Assembly: GCA_005518185.1 (NCBI GenBank) | Contig: RKSN01000002.1 | Location: forward strand, 620,001-684,000 | DNA from: Chakrabartia godavariana | GTDB lineage: Bacteria; Pseudomonadota; Alphaproteobacteria; Sphingomonadales; Sphingomonadaceae | Length of the DNA stretch: 64,000 nt | Reading direction: 5' to 3' | Shown: one piece after another, positions 55,496 through 63,554 of the stretch | Position numbering within the stretch: position 1 is the stretch's first letter | Layout of the letters: every line of letters begins with the position of its first letter | The notes under the pieces: generated by a model | What the model was told of the DNA's origin: nothing | Database searches by the model: none | Seen by the model: the letters and a program-made list of their open reading frames with translations, nothing else | Made by a program: the position numbers and the translations under genes

Positions 55496-56095
55496 ATGAC
55501 AATCCGATCCCTTTTTGCGACCCCGTTCTACGAAGGAACGCTGGATGATGCGGACCTGCTCGCGGAGCTTGAGGGCTCCTGCCGGGCGCTGGAGGAAGAC
55601 GATGTCGCCGGGCAGAACTGGTCGAAGGATCATGGCTATAAGGGCTATACGTCCTACGCCTCGCTCAATGACCTGACGATCCGCGACCCCGCCTTTGACG
55701 ACCTGAAGCGCATACTCGACAAGCATGTCCGCGCCTTTGCCGAGGCCTGCCATTTCGATCTCGGCCGCAAGCCGAAGCTCGACAGCCTGTGGGTCAACGT
55801 GCTGAAGCCGGGCGGCACGCACAGCGGCCATATCCATCCGCACAGCATCATTTCGGGCACCTGCTATATTCTGGTGCCCAAGGGCGCTGGCGCGCTCAAG
55901 CTGGAGGACCCGCGCCTTGCCCGGATGATGGCGGCGCCTGCCAGGCGCGCCGATGCGCCACCTGAATTCCAGCCCTTCATCTATGCCGAGCCGCGGCCGG
56001 GAACGATCTTCCTCTGGGAAAGCTGGCTCACGCATGAGGTGGTGTCCAGCAAAGCCAAGACGGACCGCATCTCCATCAGCTTCAATTACCGTTAG
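55496..56095 (+). CDS. TIGR02466-family 2OG-Fe(II) oxygenase-like protein
   Basis: 199 residues. N-terminal SLFATPFYEG, and the metal-binding double-stranded helix core GGTHSGHIHPHSIISGTCYI (His residues) with the later FLWESWLTHEVVSS and RISISFNYR (His and Arg for 2-oxoglutarate). Family founding members are uncharacterised. GGAG 5 nt before ATG 55496 decides the start. 19 bp before the aldehyde dehydrogenase. Confidence 0.82.
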   Translation: MTIRSLFATPFYEGTLDDADLLAELEGSCRALEEDDVAGQNWSKDHGYKGYTSYASLNDLTIRDPAFDDLKRILDKHVRAFAEACHFDLGRKPKLDSLWVNVLKPGGTHSGHIHPHSIISGTCYILVPKGAGALKLEDPRLARMMAAPARRADAPPEFQPFIYAEPRPGTIFLWESWLTHEVVSSKAKTDRISISFNYR

Positions 56096-56114
56096 ACGGG
56101 AGTTATAGAGCGCT

Positions 56115-57548
56115 ATGACACAGACGTACGACGCCGAACTCAAACTCTTCATCAATGGCAGCTGGCGCACCGGCGAAGGCCGGAACGAACACGCCGTCGT
56201 CAATCCCGCCACCGGAGACGCTATTGCCGCGCTGCCGCTGGCAACCGAGGCCGATCTCGATGAGGCGCTGGCGGCCTCCGAACGCGGCTTCGCAACATGG
56301 CGCGCAATGGACGTCGAGGCGCGCGGCGCCATCCTGCGCAAGGCGGCCACGCTCATCCGCGAGCGGACGGAGGACATTGCGACCCTCCTGACGCTGGAAC
56401 AGGGCAAGCCGCTCGTCGAAGCACGCGGCGAAGTCGCCTCTTCCGCCGGGCTGTTTGACTATTATGCCGAAGAGGCCAAGCGGGCCTATGGCCGCGTGCT
56501 GGTGCGCCCGACGGGTCAGAGGTCAATGGTCCTCAAGCAGCCGGTCGGCCCGACCGCGACCTTCACGCCGTGGAATTTCCCGGTCTATCTGATGTCCAAG
56601 AAGCTGGCCGCCGCGCTTGCGGCCGGATGCTCGGTCATCGCCAAGCCGCCGGAAGAAACGCCGGGCTGCACCTCCGCCCTGATGCGTTGTGTGATCGATG
56701 CAGGCGTCCCCGCCGATGTCGCGCAGCTCGTCTATGGCGTGCCTGATACTGTCAGCCGCCGTCTCATCGGGTCAAAGACGATCCGCAAGGTCAGCTTCAC
56801 CGGCTCGATCCCGGTCGGCAAGCATCTGATGCGCCTCGCCGCCGATGGCGTGAAGCGCATCACGATGGAACTCGGCGGCCATGCGCCGGTCCTGATCTTC
56901 GACGATTGCGATCTGGAAAAGACGCTCGACATGGTCGTGCCGCAGAAGTTCCGCAACGCAGGGCAGGTCTGCGTCTCGCCGACACGCTTTTACGTGCAGC
57001 GTGGCATCTATGACCGCTTTGTCGAAGGCTTTGCCGCCCGCACAAAGCAGGTGAAGACGGGCAGCGGGCTGGACCCCGACACCAAGATGGGGCCGCTCGC
57101 CAATCCGCGCCGTCCCGATGCGATCGATGCTTTGGTCGAGGACGCCCGCAGCAAGGGCGCCAAGGTTCTCGCGGGCGGCGCGCGCGGCAATCAGGGCTTC
57201 TTCTACCAGCCGACCGTCCTTGCCGATGTGCCGCTGGAGGCCGATGTCATGTCGAACGAGCCCTTTGGACCGCTCGCGCTCATCCGCCCGTTCGACACCT
57301 TCGATGAGGCCATCGAGCAGGCCAACCGCCTGCCTTATGGCCTTGCCGCCTTTGCCTTCACCGAAAATGGCCGTCAGGCGAACCTGCTCGGCGATGCGAT
57401 TGAAAGCGGCATGGTCGGCATCAACACCTTTGCCATCTCGGTTCCCGATGCGCCCTTTGGCGGCATCAAGGAATCGGGCTTTGGCAGCGAAGGCGGGCCG
57501 GAAGGGCTGGACAGCTATCTCGTGACCAAGGCGATCCATCAGGCGTGA
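56115..57548 (+). CDS. NAD(P)-dependent aldehyde dehydrogenase, succinate-semialdehyde dehydrogenase-like
   Basis: 477 residues. Motifs: FTPWNFPVYLMSKKLAAALAAG, cofactor loop FTGSIPVGKHL, catalytic Glu in MELGGHAP, nucleophile Cys in NAGQVCVSPTR, and PFGGIKESGFGSEGG. The overall pattern fits the SSADH/alpha-ketoglutaric semialdehyde branch. Oxidises an aldehyde to the acid; exact substrate uncertain. May be co-transcribed with the upstream oxygenase-like gene. Confidence 0.9.
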   Translation: MTQTYDAELKLFINGSWRTGEGRNEHAVVNPATGDAIAALPLATEADLDEALAASERGFATWRAMDVEARGAILRKAATLIRERTEDIATLLTLEQGKPLVEARGEVASSAGLFDYYAEEAKRAYGRVLVRPTGQRSMVLKQPVGPTATFTPWNFPVYLMSKKLAAALAAGCSVIAKPPEETPGCTSALMRCVIDAGVPADVAQLVYGVPDTVSRRLIGSKTIRKVSFTGSIPVGKHLMRLAADGVKRITMELGGHAPVLIFDDCDLEKTLDMVVPQKFRNAGQVCVSPTRFYVQRGIYDRFVEGFAARTKQVKTGSGLDPDTKMGPLANPRRPDAIDALVEDARSKGAKVLAGGARGNQGFFYQPTVLADVPLEADVMSNEPFGPLALIRPFDTFDEAIEQANRLPYGLAAFAFTENGRQANLLGDAIESGMVGINTFAISVPDAPFGGIKESGFGSEGGPEGLDSYLVTKAIHQA

Positions 57549-57617
57549 TCCAGATCAATGACATTCCGGGGGGCAGCGCCAATGGTGCGATGTCGCCCAC
57601 TGGAGGAGGATCACGTC

Positions 57618-57806
57618 ATGCCAACCAACGAAGGAACCCTTGATCGCGCCCTGCGCGTCCTTGTCGGCCTGGCGCTCATTGCGATGGTCTTTGTCGGGCC
57701 AAAGGCAGTCTGGGGCTGGATCGGCGTCGTGCCCTTGCTGACCGGCCTGGTCGGCTTTTGCCCGCTCTATCGTCTGATCGGCATCAACACCTGCCCGCGC
57801 CGCTGA
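57618..57806 (+). CDS. DUF2892 small inner-membrane protein
   Basis: 62 residues: NEGTLDRALRVLVGLALIAMV, a second helix WGWIGVVPLLTGLVG and the conserved CPLYRLIGINTC with two Cys, the DUF2892/YgaP-membrane pattern. The Cys pair may bind or carry sulfur. GGAGGAGG before ATG 57618 fixes the start. Confidence 0.88.
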   Translation: MPTNEGTLDRALRVLVGLALIAMVFVGPKAVWGWIGVVPLLTGLVGFCPLYRLIGINTCPRR

Positions 57807-57874
57807 CCGCATTCCGGGCATAGCCAGCAGGCCCCGCCTCGCGTAGACGGGGCCATGGCTTTGAAGGCAGCAAG

Positions 57875-58228
57875 ATGAAACGGCCCCTATGGGTCGCCGC
57901 AGGCGTCGCATCGCTTGCGCTCGGTGCGATTGGCGCGGTTCTGCCGCTGTTGCCGACGGTGCCATTCGTGATCCTGGCCGCCTTCTGCTTTGGACGCGGC
58001 AACCCGGCATGGGAGGCAAAGCTCCTCGCCCACTCCACCTTCGGGCCGCACATCCGCAGCTGGCGGGAAAAGGGCGCGATCAGCCGCAAGGGCAAGCTCG
58101 CCGCGACAGGTGCGTTCGCCGCCAGCATCCTGTTCGGTTTCTGGGCGATGCGCTGGCCCTATGTCGCCATTCCGCCCGTGGTCGCCGTGATCTGCCTCAG
58201 TTGGCTGTGGACGCGGCCCGAAGCCTGA
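57875..58228 (+). CDS. YbaN/DUF454-family inner-membrane protein
   Basis: 117 residues: helix VAAGVASLALGAIGAVLPLLPTVPFVILAAFCFGRG with the typical LPLLPTVPF, HSTFGPHIRSWREKGAISRKGK, and two C-terminal helices. Function unknown in this family. It sits between DUF2892 and the ThDP enzyme with short gaps (68 and 37 bp). Confidence 0.88.
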   Translation: MKRPLWVAAGVASLALGAIGAVLPLLPTVPFVILAAFCFGRGNPAWEAKLLAHSTFGPHIRSWREKGAISRKGKLAATGAFAASILFGFWAMRWPYVAIPPVVAVICLSWLWTRPEA

Positions 58229-58265
58229 TCTTCCAAGGGCGGCGCTTCCCGCCTAAAGACGGTTC

Positions 58266-59921
58266 ATGACAAACACCAAGACACGTACCGGCGGCCGCAT
58301 CCTTGTCGATCAGCTCGTGATCCAGGGCTGCGACCGCATCTTCTCCGTTCCCGGTGAGAGCTTCCTCGCGGTGCTCGACGCGCTCCACGATACGCCGCAG
58401 ATCCAGAACGTCGTCTGCCGTCAGGAAGGCGGCGTAACCTTCATGGCCTGCGCCGATGGCACGCTGACCGGACGGCCGGGCATCGCCTTTGTGACGCGCG
58501 GGCCGGGCGCGACCAATGCCTCCATCGGTGTCCATGTCGCCATGCAGGACTCGCAGCCGATGATCCTGTTCATCGGCGACGTGGATCGCGGAATGAAGGA
58601 CCGTGAGGGCTTTCAGGAAGTCGATTTCGCCGCGATGTTCGGACCCTTGTGCAAATGGGCGGCGCGGATCGACGATCCCGCCCGCATCCCCGAATATGTG
58701 GCCCGCGCGTTCAACGTCGCGATGTCGGGTCGGCCCGGTCCGGTCGTCCTCGCACTGCCTGAGGACATGCTGTGCGAAGACGCGGTGGCGCTTGATCGGC
58801 CACGTGTCGATGCCATCATGCAGGCGGCCCAGCCTGACCAGATGGCGGACCTCGCAGCCCGGCTGAACGCCGCCAAGGCGCCCGTTGCGATCATTGGCGG
58901 GGCAGGCTGGACGCCCAAGGCCGCGCGTGATTTCCAGACCTTTGCCGAACGCTGGGGAATCCCGGTGGCTGCCGGGTTCCGGCGGCAGGATGCCTTCGCC
59001 AATGACTCGACTGTCTGGGCGGGCAATCTCGGCTATGGGCCCAATCCGAAGCTTGTTGCCCGCATCAAGGCGGCGGACCTTGTCCTCGCAGTCGGTGCCC
59101 GGCTGGGCGAGGCGACGACCGACAGCTACACGCTGATCACGCCCGACCATCCCCGCCAGACGCTCATTCACGTCCATCCCGACCCAAACGAGCTGCACCA
59201 TGTCTATCACGCAGACCTTGCCATCTGCGCGGACATGACACGCTTTGCCGAAGCGGCCGCCGCGCTCCCCCCGCCTGCGACGCCGTCATCTGCCGGTGCC
59301 GAAGCCCATGCCGAATGGCGCGCGTGGAACACGCCCGCGCCTTTCGAGACCAAGGTCGATCTCGGCATGTGCGTGGCGGCGATGCGCGACGCACTCCCGG
59401 CCGACACGGTGATCTGCAACGGCGCGGGGAACTTCTCCGGCTGGTGGCACCGCTATTGGCCCTATGGCGGCCCGGGCACGCAACTGGCCCCGACGGCGGG
59501 CGCGATGGGCTATGGCCCGCCCGCCGCCGTGGCCGCAGCCCTCCGGCGCCCGGACAGGACGGTCGTCGCCCTCGCCGGGGATGGCGACTTCATGATGAAC
59601 GGGCAGGAACTGGCCACCGCCATGCAATATGGCTGCAACATCATCGTGATCGTCGTCGACAATGGCGTTTACGGCACGATCCGCATGCACCAGGAACGTG
59701 AATATCCGACGCGTATCTCCGGCACGGCGCTGTCCAACCCCGACTTTGCCGAGCTTGCCCGCGCTTATGGCGGCTGGGCGGCGACCGTCGAGACCACTGA
59801 AGCGTTTGCCCCGGCGCTGGCGGAGGCGAAGGAGCGATCAGGGCTGCGTCTGCTTCACCTGAAGACCGACCCCGAACGGATCAGCGCAGGGACAACGATT
59901 TCGGCGTTGCGGGGAAACTGA
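58266..59921 (+). CDS. Thiamine-diphosphate-dependent enzyme, acetolactate-synthase-like
   Basis: 551 residues. Three-domain ThDP fold: catalytic Glu in CRQEGGVTFMACADG, FVTRGPGATNASIGVH, central domain VAIIGGAGWTPKAA, and C-terminal ThDP motif GDGDFMMNGQELATAMQYG ending VIVVDNGVYG. It lacks a partner small subunit nearby and its central region differs from AHAS, so it is more likely a 2-oxoacid decarboxylase or carboligase than the biosynthetic acetolactate synthase. Substrate unknown. Confidence 0.85.
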   Translation: MTNTKTRTGGRILVDQLVIQGCDRIFSVPGESFLAVLDALHDTPQIQNVVCRQEGGVTFMACADGTLTGRPGIAFVTRGPGATNASIGVHVAMQDSQPMILFIGDVDRGMKDREGFQEVDFAAMFGPLCKWAARIDDPARIPEYVARAFNVAMSGRPGPVVLALPEDMLCEDAVALDRPRVDAIMQAAQPDQMADLAARLNAAKAPVAIIGGAGWTPKAARDFQTFAERWGIPVAAGFRRQDAFANDSTVWAGNLGYGPNPKLVARIKAADLVLAVGARLGEATTDSYTLITPDHPRQTLIHVHPDPNELHHVYHADLAICADMTRFAEAAAALPPPATPSSAGAEAHAEWRAWNTPAPFETKVDLGMCVAAMRDALPADTVICNGAGNFSGWWHRYWPYGGPGTQLAPTAGAMGYGPPAAVAAALRRPDRTVVALAGDGDFMMNGQELATAMQYGCNIIVIVVDNGVYGTIRMHQEREYPTRISGTALSNPDFAELARAYGGWAATVETTEAFAPALAEAKERSGLRLLHLKTDPERISAGTTISALRGN

Positions 59922-60013
59922 ACACCCGCTTGCCCTGAGCATGTCGAAGGGCCGTCCCGTTCCATCGCGAAGGGGAAGGATGAGGCTTCGACAAGCTCAG
60001 CCCGAACGGGACG
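59921..60013. repeat. CTGAGCxTGTCGAAG-type palindromic repeat, copy 1
   Basis: CTGAGCATGTCGAAG (59935-59949) and CTTCGACAAGCTCAG (59986-60000) are inverted, 14 of 15 matching; a second pair GTCCCGTTC (59954) and GAACGGGAC (60004) is interleaved. It is the widespread sphingomonad intergenic repeat. Between the ThDP and Nudix genes, at both 3' ends. Confidence 0.85.
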
Positions 60014-60025
60014 AAGTGTATCGGC

Positions 60026-60814
60026 CTAGTCCCCCGCGCGCTTGGCCGTGCGGAAGCTCTCCCGCGTCACCGGATAGCCGAGGCCCTCCGGGATGCAGAG
60101 CCACGTCTCCTCCCCGTGCTTTTCGACCCAGGGCGTGACCATTTCCACGGGGGTCTCCCGGGCATGGTCTGCAGCCGCATCAAAGCTGTCGAACATCGCG
60201 AGGCGTTCCAGATTGCGGTGCGTGGGGAAGATGACATGGACGTCACCGCGCAGTGCGGCGTCGATCGTGGCTTGCGCGCTGTCCCAGAAAGTGCGGACAT
60301 TCTCGGTCGCATCGACAATGGCTTCGGGCAGATCATCGGGCGCCCGCGCAATGTAGAAGCGCGTGTCAAACACCCGGGCTTCCTTGAAATTGGGCCGCCA
60401 GCGGGCAAAAGGCACGAGCTGGTGCAGGTCAAGCTCTAGCTGGGCCGCGTCAAGAAGTTCGCTGAACAGCTTGCGATCATGCAGCGCCTTGCGCGCCTCC
60501 TCCAGCCAGCCGGAGGGCGGTGCCGTCGTGAGGCCAATGGGGACGCCCGATTCCTCGATGGTCTCGCGGATGGCAGCGATGCGCGCGGCGGCGCAATCAA
60601 GCTCGATATACCCGTGACGAGCGGCCAGCAGATGATCGTCGGCATCGATGCGGCCACCGGGAAAGACGATTGCCCCACCCGCAAAGGCCATCCCCTTGGA
60701 ACGTTCGACCAGCAGCAGTTCGGGCGGACCCGCCTCCCGTTCCCGAAACAGGATGAGCGTCGCGGCGGGAATGGCAGGCACCATGTTGTTCGGATCACCG
60801 GTTTCGATATTCAC
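60026..60814 (-). CDS. Nudix hydrolase (NUDT19/RppH-unlike, long form)
   Basis: 262 residues. N-terminal AATLILFREREAGPPELLLVERS, then FPGGRIDADDHLLAAR ... RETIEESGVPIG, a Nudix box with a long insertion between the Gly pair and RExxEE, and a C-terminal helical region (RTFWDSAQATIDAALRGD, HVIFPTHRNLERLA). The insertion is the trait of the NUDT19-like CoA/acyl-CoA Nudix group. GTG 60814 follows GGAGAG by about 8 nt; ATG 60784 is a shorter alternative. Confidence 0.85.
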   Translation of the reverse strand: MNIETGDPNNMVPAIPAATLILFREREAGPPELLLVERSKGMAFAGGAIVFPGGRIDADDHLLAARHGYIELDCAAARIAAIRETIEESGVPIGLTTAPPSGWLEEARKALHDRKLFSELLDAAQLELDLHQLVPFARWRPNFKEARVFDTRFYIARAPDDLPEAIVDATENVRTFWDSAQATIDAALRGDVHVIFPTHRNLERLAMFDSFDAAADHARETPVEMVTPWVEKHGEETWLCIPEGLGYPVTRESFRTAKRAGD

Positions 60815-60919
60815 GCGCGTCTCTCTCCTGCCGGACTGTTTCCGTACGTCGTGTCTTGAACCACAGCGCGCGACGCGACAAGCTGCTAACTCGACCAGTC
60901 CGGTCGGCAGGAGAAGGTC

Positions 60920-61525
60920 ATGGGCATCGTCGAACTGCTGGGCGTCGCCGCCAGCGTCAGCCTTCTCGCCGGATGGCGGCTCTATCTGTGCGTTTTCGGC
61001 ACGGGCCTCGCCATGTATTTCGGCCTGATTCAAGCACCTGAGCATGTGCAGGGGCTTCAGGTTCTGGCCAACCCCTGGGTCATCGGCGTGGCCGGTCTCG
61101 GCCTCGTGGCCGAGTTTTTCGCCGACAAGGTTGCCTGGCTCGATTCGCTGTGGGACTCGGTCCACACCGCTATTCGCCCCATCGGCGGGGCACTTTTGGC
61201 AATGGCGATCGTCGATCCGTCCAACACGACATGGCAGGTGGTGGCGCTGCTCCTCGGCGGCAGCGCGGCGCTCGTCAGCCATGGCGCAAAGGCCGGCACG
61301 CGCGCCATCGTCAATGCCAGCCCGGAGCCGTTCAGCAATGTCGCCGTCTCAACCGGTGAGGACATCGTGACCGGCGGGCTGCTCTACCTTGTCCTGCAGG
61401 AACCGGTCGCCGCCGGCTTGGTCGCCGTCGCCCTGTTGCTGGGCGCACTGGCACTGCTCATCGCGGTGCGGCGGATGCTGCAGAAACTGTTCGCAGTGCC
61501 AGAGGCAAAGACCGACGCGGGCTGA
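60920..61525 (+). CDS. DUF4126 membrane protein
   Basis: 201 residues with about five helices: ELLGVAASVSLLAGWRLYL, PWVIGVAGLGLVAEFFADKV, DSVHTAIRPIGGALLAMAI, WQVVALLLGGSAALVSHGAKAGTRAIVNASPEP and two C-terminal ones. DUF4126 function is unknown. GGAGAAGG precedes the ATG; its divergent partner is the Nudix gene. Confidence 0.88.
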   Translation: MGIVELLGVAASVSLLAGWRLYLCVFGTGLAMYFGLIQAPEHVQGLQVLANPWVIGVAGLGLVAEFFADKVAWLDSLWDSVHTAIRPIGGALLAMAIVDPSNTTWQVVALLLGGSAALVSHGAKAGTRAIVNASPEPFSNVAVSTGEDIVTGGLLYLVLQEPVAAGLVAVALLLGALALLIAVRRMLQKLFAVPEAKTDAG

Positions 61526-61548
61526 GACCTTTCGAACACCTCAACCAA

Positions 61549-61641
61549 CCGTTTGGGCTGAGCCTGTCGAAGCCCTGCCCTTTCCTGGACACCTGACCGT
61601 CACAAGGAAGGACGGCCCTTCGACAGGCTCAGGGCAAACGG
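61549..61641. repeat. CTGAGCxTGTCGAAG-type palindromic repeat, copy 2
   Basis: Arms 61549-61572 and 61618-61641 match in 22 of 24 positions; the core CTGAGCCTGTCGAAG / CTTCGACAGGCTCAG is perfect over 15. Lies between DUF4126 and the end of dnaN. Confidence 0.88.
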
Positions 61642-61663
61642 AACAGGTTAACGGATGGAGCCG

Positions 61664-62779
61664 TTAGACCCGCATCGGCATCAGCACGTAGAGCGCCGGC
61701 GACTTGTCATTTTCGCGGATCAGCGTCGGTGCCGCTGCATCGGCGAGATGCACTTCAACCGTCTCGCTTTCGATCTGGCTCAGAATGTCCATCAGATAGC
61801 GGGCGTTGAAACCGATTTCAAAAGCATCCGAGCCATATTCGCCGGGCACTTCTTCCGCCGCCGTGCCATTTTCGGGCGAGGTGACGGACAGGGTGATCCG
61901 GTCCGGTTCCAGCGCCATCTTCACCGCGCGGGTCTTTTCCAGCGCGATGGTCGACACGCGGTCGACGCCCGCCATGAAGGCCTTGGGGTCGATCTTCAGG
62001 ATCTTGTCATTCCCCGTCGGGATGACGCGGTTGTAATCCGGGAAAGTGCCGTCGATCAGCTTCGATGTCAGCACAGCGGTCCCAAGGCCAAACCGGATCT
62101 TGGTGGCCGACAGCGTGACTTCCACTGTGCCTTCGACTTCGTCGAGCAGCTTGCGGAGTTCGGCCACGCATTTGCGCGGCACGATGATGTCGGGCATCCC
62201 TTCGGCACCCTCCGGCCGCGGCACGGTGACGCGGGCGAGCCGGTGACCGTCGGTCGCCGCAGCCTTCAGCACCGGCTGGCCGTCATCGGCCACGTGCAGG
62301 AAAATGCCGTTGAGGTAATAGCGCGTCTCTTCGGTCGAGATCGCAAAGCGCGTCTTGTCGATGATCTGGCGCAGCGTGACCGCCGGCAGTTCGAACTTGG
62401 TCGGCAGATCGCCTTCGGCAATGATCGGGAAGTCATCGCGCGGCAACGTGTTCAGGCTGTAGCGCGAGCGGGCCGCCACGACCTGCATCTTGCCGTCCGA
62501 TGCGGTGAGCGAGACCTGCGTGCCTTCCGGCAGCTTGCGGACGATGTCGAACAAAGTGTGCGCCGAAACGGTGGTGGACCCGGCCACCTCCACGCTCGCC
62601 GCTTCCATCGTTTCGTTGATCTGGAGATCAAGGTCGGTCGCCATCAGGCGCATCGAGCCATCGGCCATCGCCTCGATCAGCACGTTCGACAGGATCGGGA
62701 TCGTGTTGCGGCGCTCCACCACGGACTGGACGTGTCCGAGGCTCCTGAGCAGATTTGCGCGTTCGATCGTCGCCTTCAT
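61664..62779 (-). CDS. dnaN: DNA polymerase III beta subunit (sliding clamp)
   Basis: 371 residues, three repeated clamp domains: MKATIERANLLRSLGHVQSVVERRNTIPILSNVLIE, FDIVRKLPEG, TDGHRLARV, GTFPDYNRVIPTGND, LNPxxL-like FNARYLMDIL and the C-terminal YVLMPMRV. Ring-shaped processivity factor; also the docking site for DNA polymerase IV. dnaA and recF are not adjacent, as is common in alphaproteobacteria. Confidence 0.96.
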   Translation of the reverse strand: MKATIERANLLRSLGHVQSVVERRNTIPILSNVLIEAMADGSMRLMATDLDLQINETMEAASVEVAGSTTVSAHTLFDIVRKLPEGTQVSLTASDGKMQVVAARSRYSLNTLPRDDFPIIAEGDLPTKFELPAVTLRQIIDKTRFAISTEETRYYLNGIFLHVADDGQPVLKAAATDGHRLARVTVPRPEGAEGMPDIIVPRKCVAELRKLLDEVEGTVEVTLSATKIRFGLGTAVLTSKLIDGTFPDYNRVIPTGNDKILKIDPKAFMAGVDRVSTIALEKTRAVKMALEPDRITLSVTSPENGTAAEEVPGEYGSDAFEIGFNARYLMDILSQIESETVEVHLADAAAPTLIRENDKSPALYVLMPMRV

Positions 62780-62918
62780 TCAAAACCCCCGGAAGATGGT
62801 CTGACCCCCTGCCGCGCAGGGTTTTATGGTTTCGCGGACGGTCATGGACAAGATTGCGCCTGCGGGCAAGACCGGGCACGGCTTGCCATCTGATAATTTT
62901 GTGGGAAAAGCGCGAGGC

Positions 62919-63554
62919 ATGACACTTAAAGGCCGCATCTTCATCGCTCGCCACGGCGAGACTGTTTTCAACTTTGCCAAGAGGATGCAGGGCGACAAGC
63001 GCGATACGCCGCTGACGCGCACGGGATTCGCGCAGGCCGACGCCATGGGGTCCGACCTCGCCAACTGGATCGCGCCGGGGCATCCGCTGAAGATGTGGTC
63101 CTCGCCGTCCGGGCGCGCGCTGCAGACGCTGGCCATCATCTGCGAACATATCGGCCAGGACTGGCATGAGGCGCTGCACGACCCGCGCCTCTTCGAGATC
63201 AATGTCGGCGACTGGGCCGGACGCACCTATGCCGAGATCATGGACGAGATTGGCCCGATCGTGGACCCCGAGACCGGCCTGTTCAGCGTCCGCGCGCCCA
63301 ATGGCGAATGGTATGACGAGATTGCGGCCCGCCTGTCGAGCTGGATTGCGGATACGGCGGACTATGAAGGTGACCGGCTTGTGCTGATGCACGGCATGTC
63401 GAGCCGCGTGCTGCGCGGACTGCTGCTGGGCCTCGACGTCGAGGAACCCTGGAAGGCACCCGTCGCGCCGAGCCTGCCGCAGGGGACGATGGTCGTCATC
63501 GAGGACGGTGTCGAAAAGATCGTCCGGCAGGGCGGCGGAACCCATCTCGCGTGA
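62919..63554 (+). CDS. Histidine phosphatase (phosphoglycerate mutase-like)
   Basis: 211 residues. Catalytic His in IARHGETVFNFAKRMQG, SSPSGRALQTLAI, EINVGDWAGRTYAEI and second His in LMHGMSSRVLRG. A broad-substrate phosphatase is likelier than a true glycolytic mutase. ATG 62919 (MTLKGRIFI) sits after GCGAGG; an earlier ATG at 62826 adds 31 unrelated residues. Stop overlaps the next GTG (GTGA). Confidence 0.9.
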   Translation: MTLKGRIFIARHGETVFNFAKRMQGDKRDTPLTRTGFAQADAMGSDLANWIAPGHPLKMWSSPSGRALQTLAIICEHIGQDWHEALHDPRLFEINVGDWAGRTYAEIMDEIGPIVDPETGLFSVRAPNGEWYDEIAARLSSWIADTADYEGDRLVLMHGMSSRVLRGLLLGLDVEEPWKAPVAPSLPQGTMVVIEDGVEKIVRQGGGTHLA

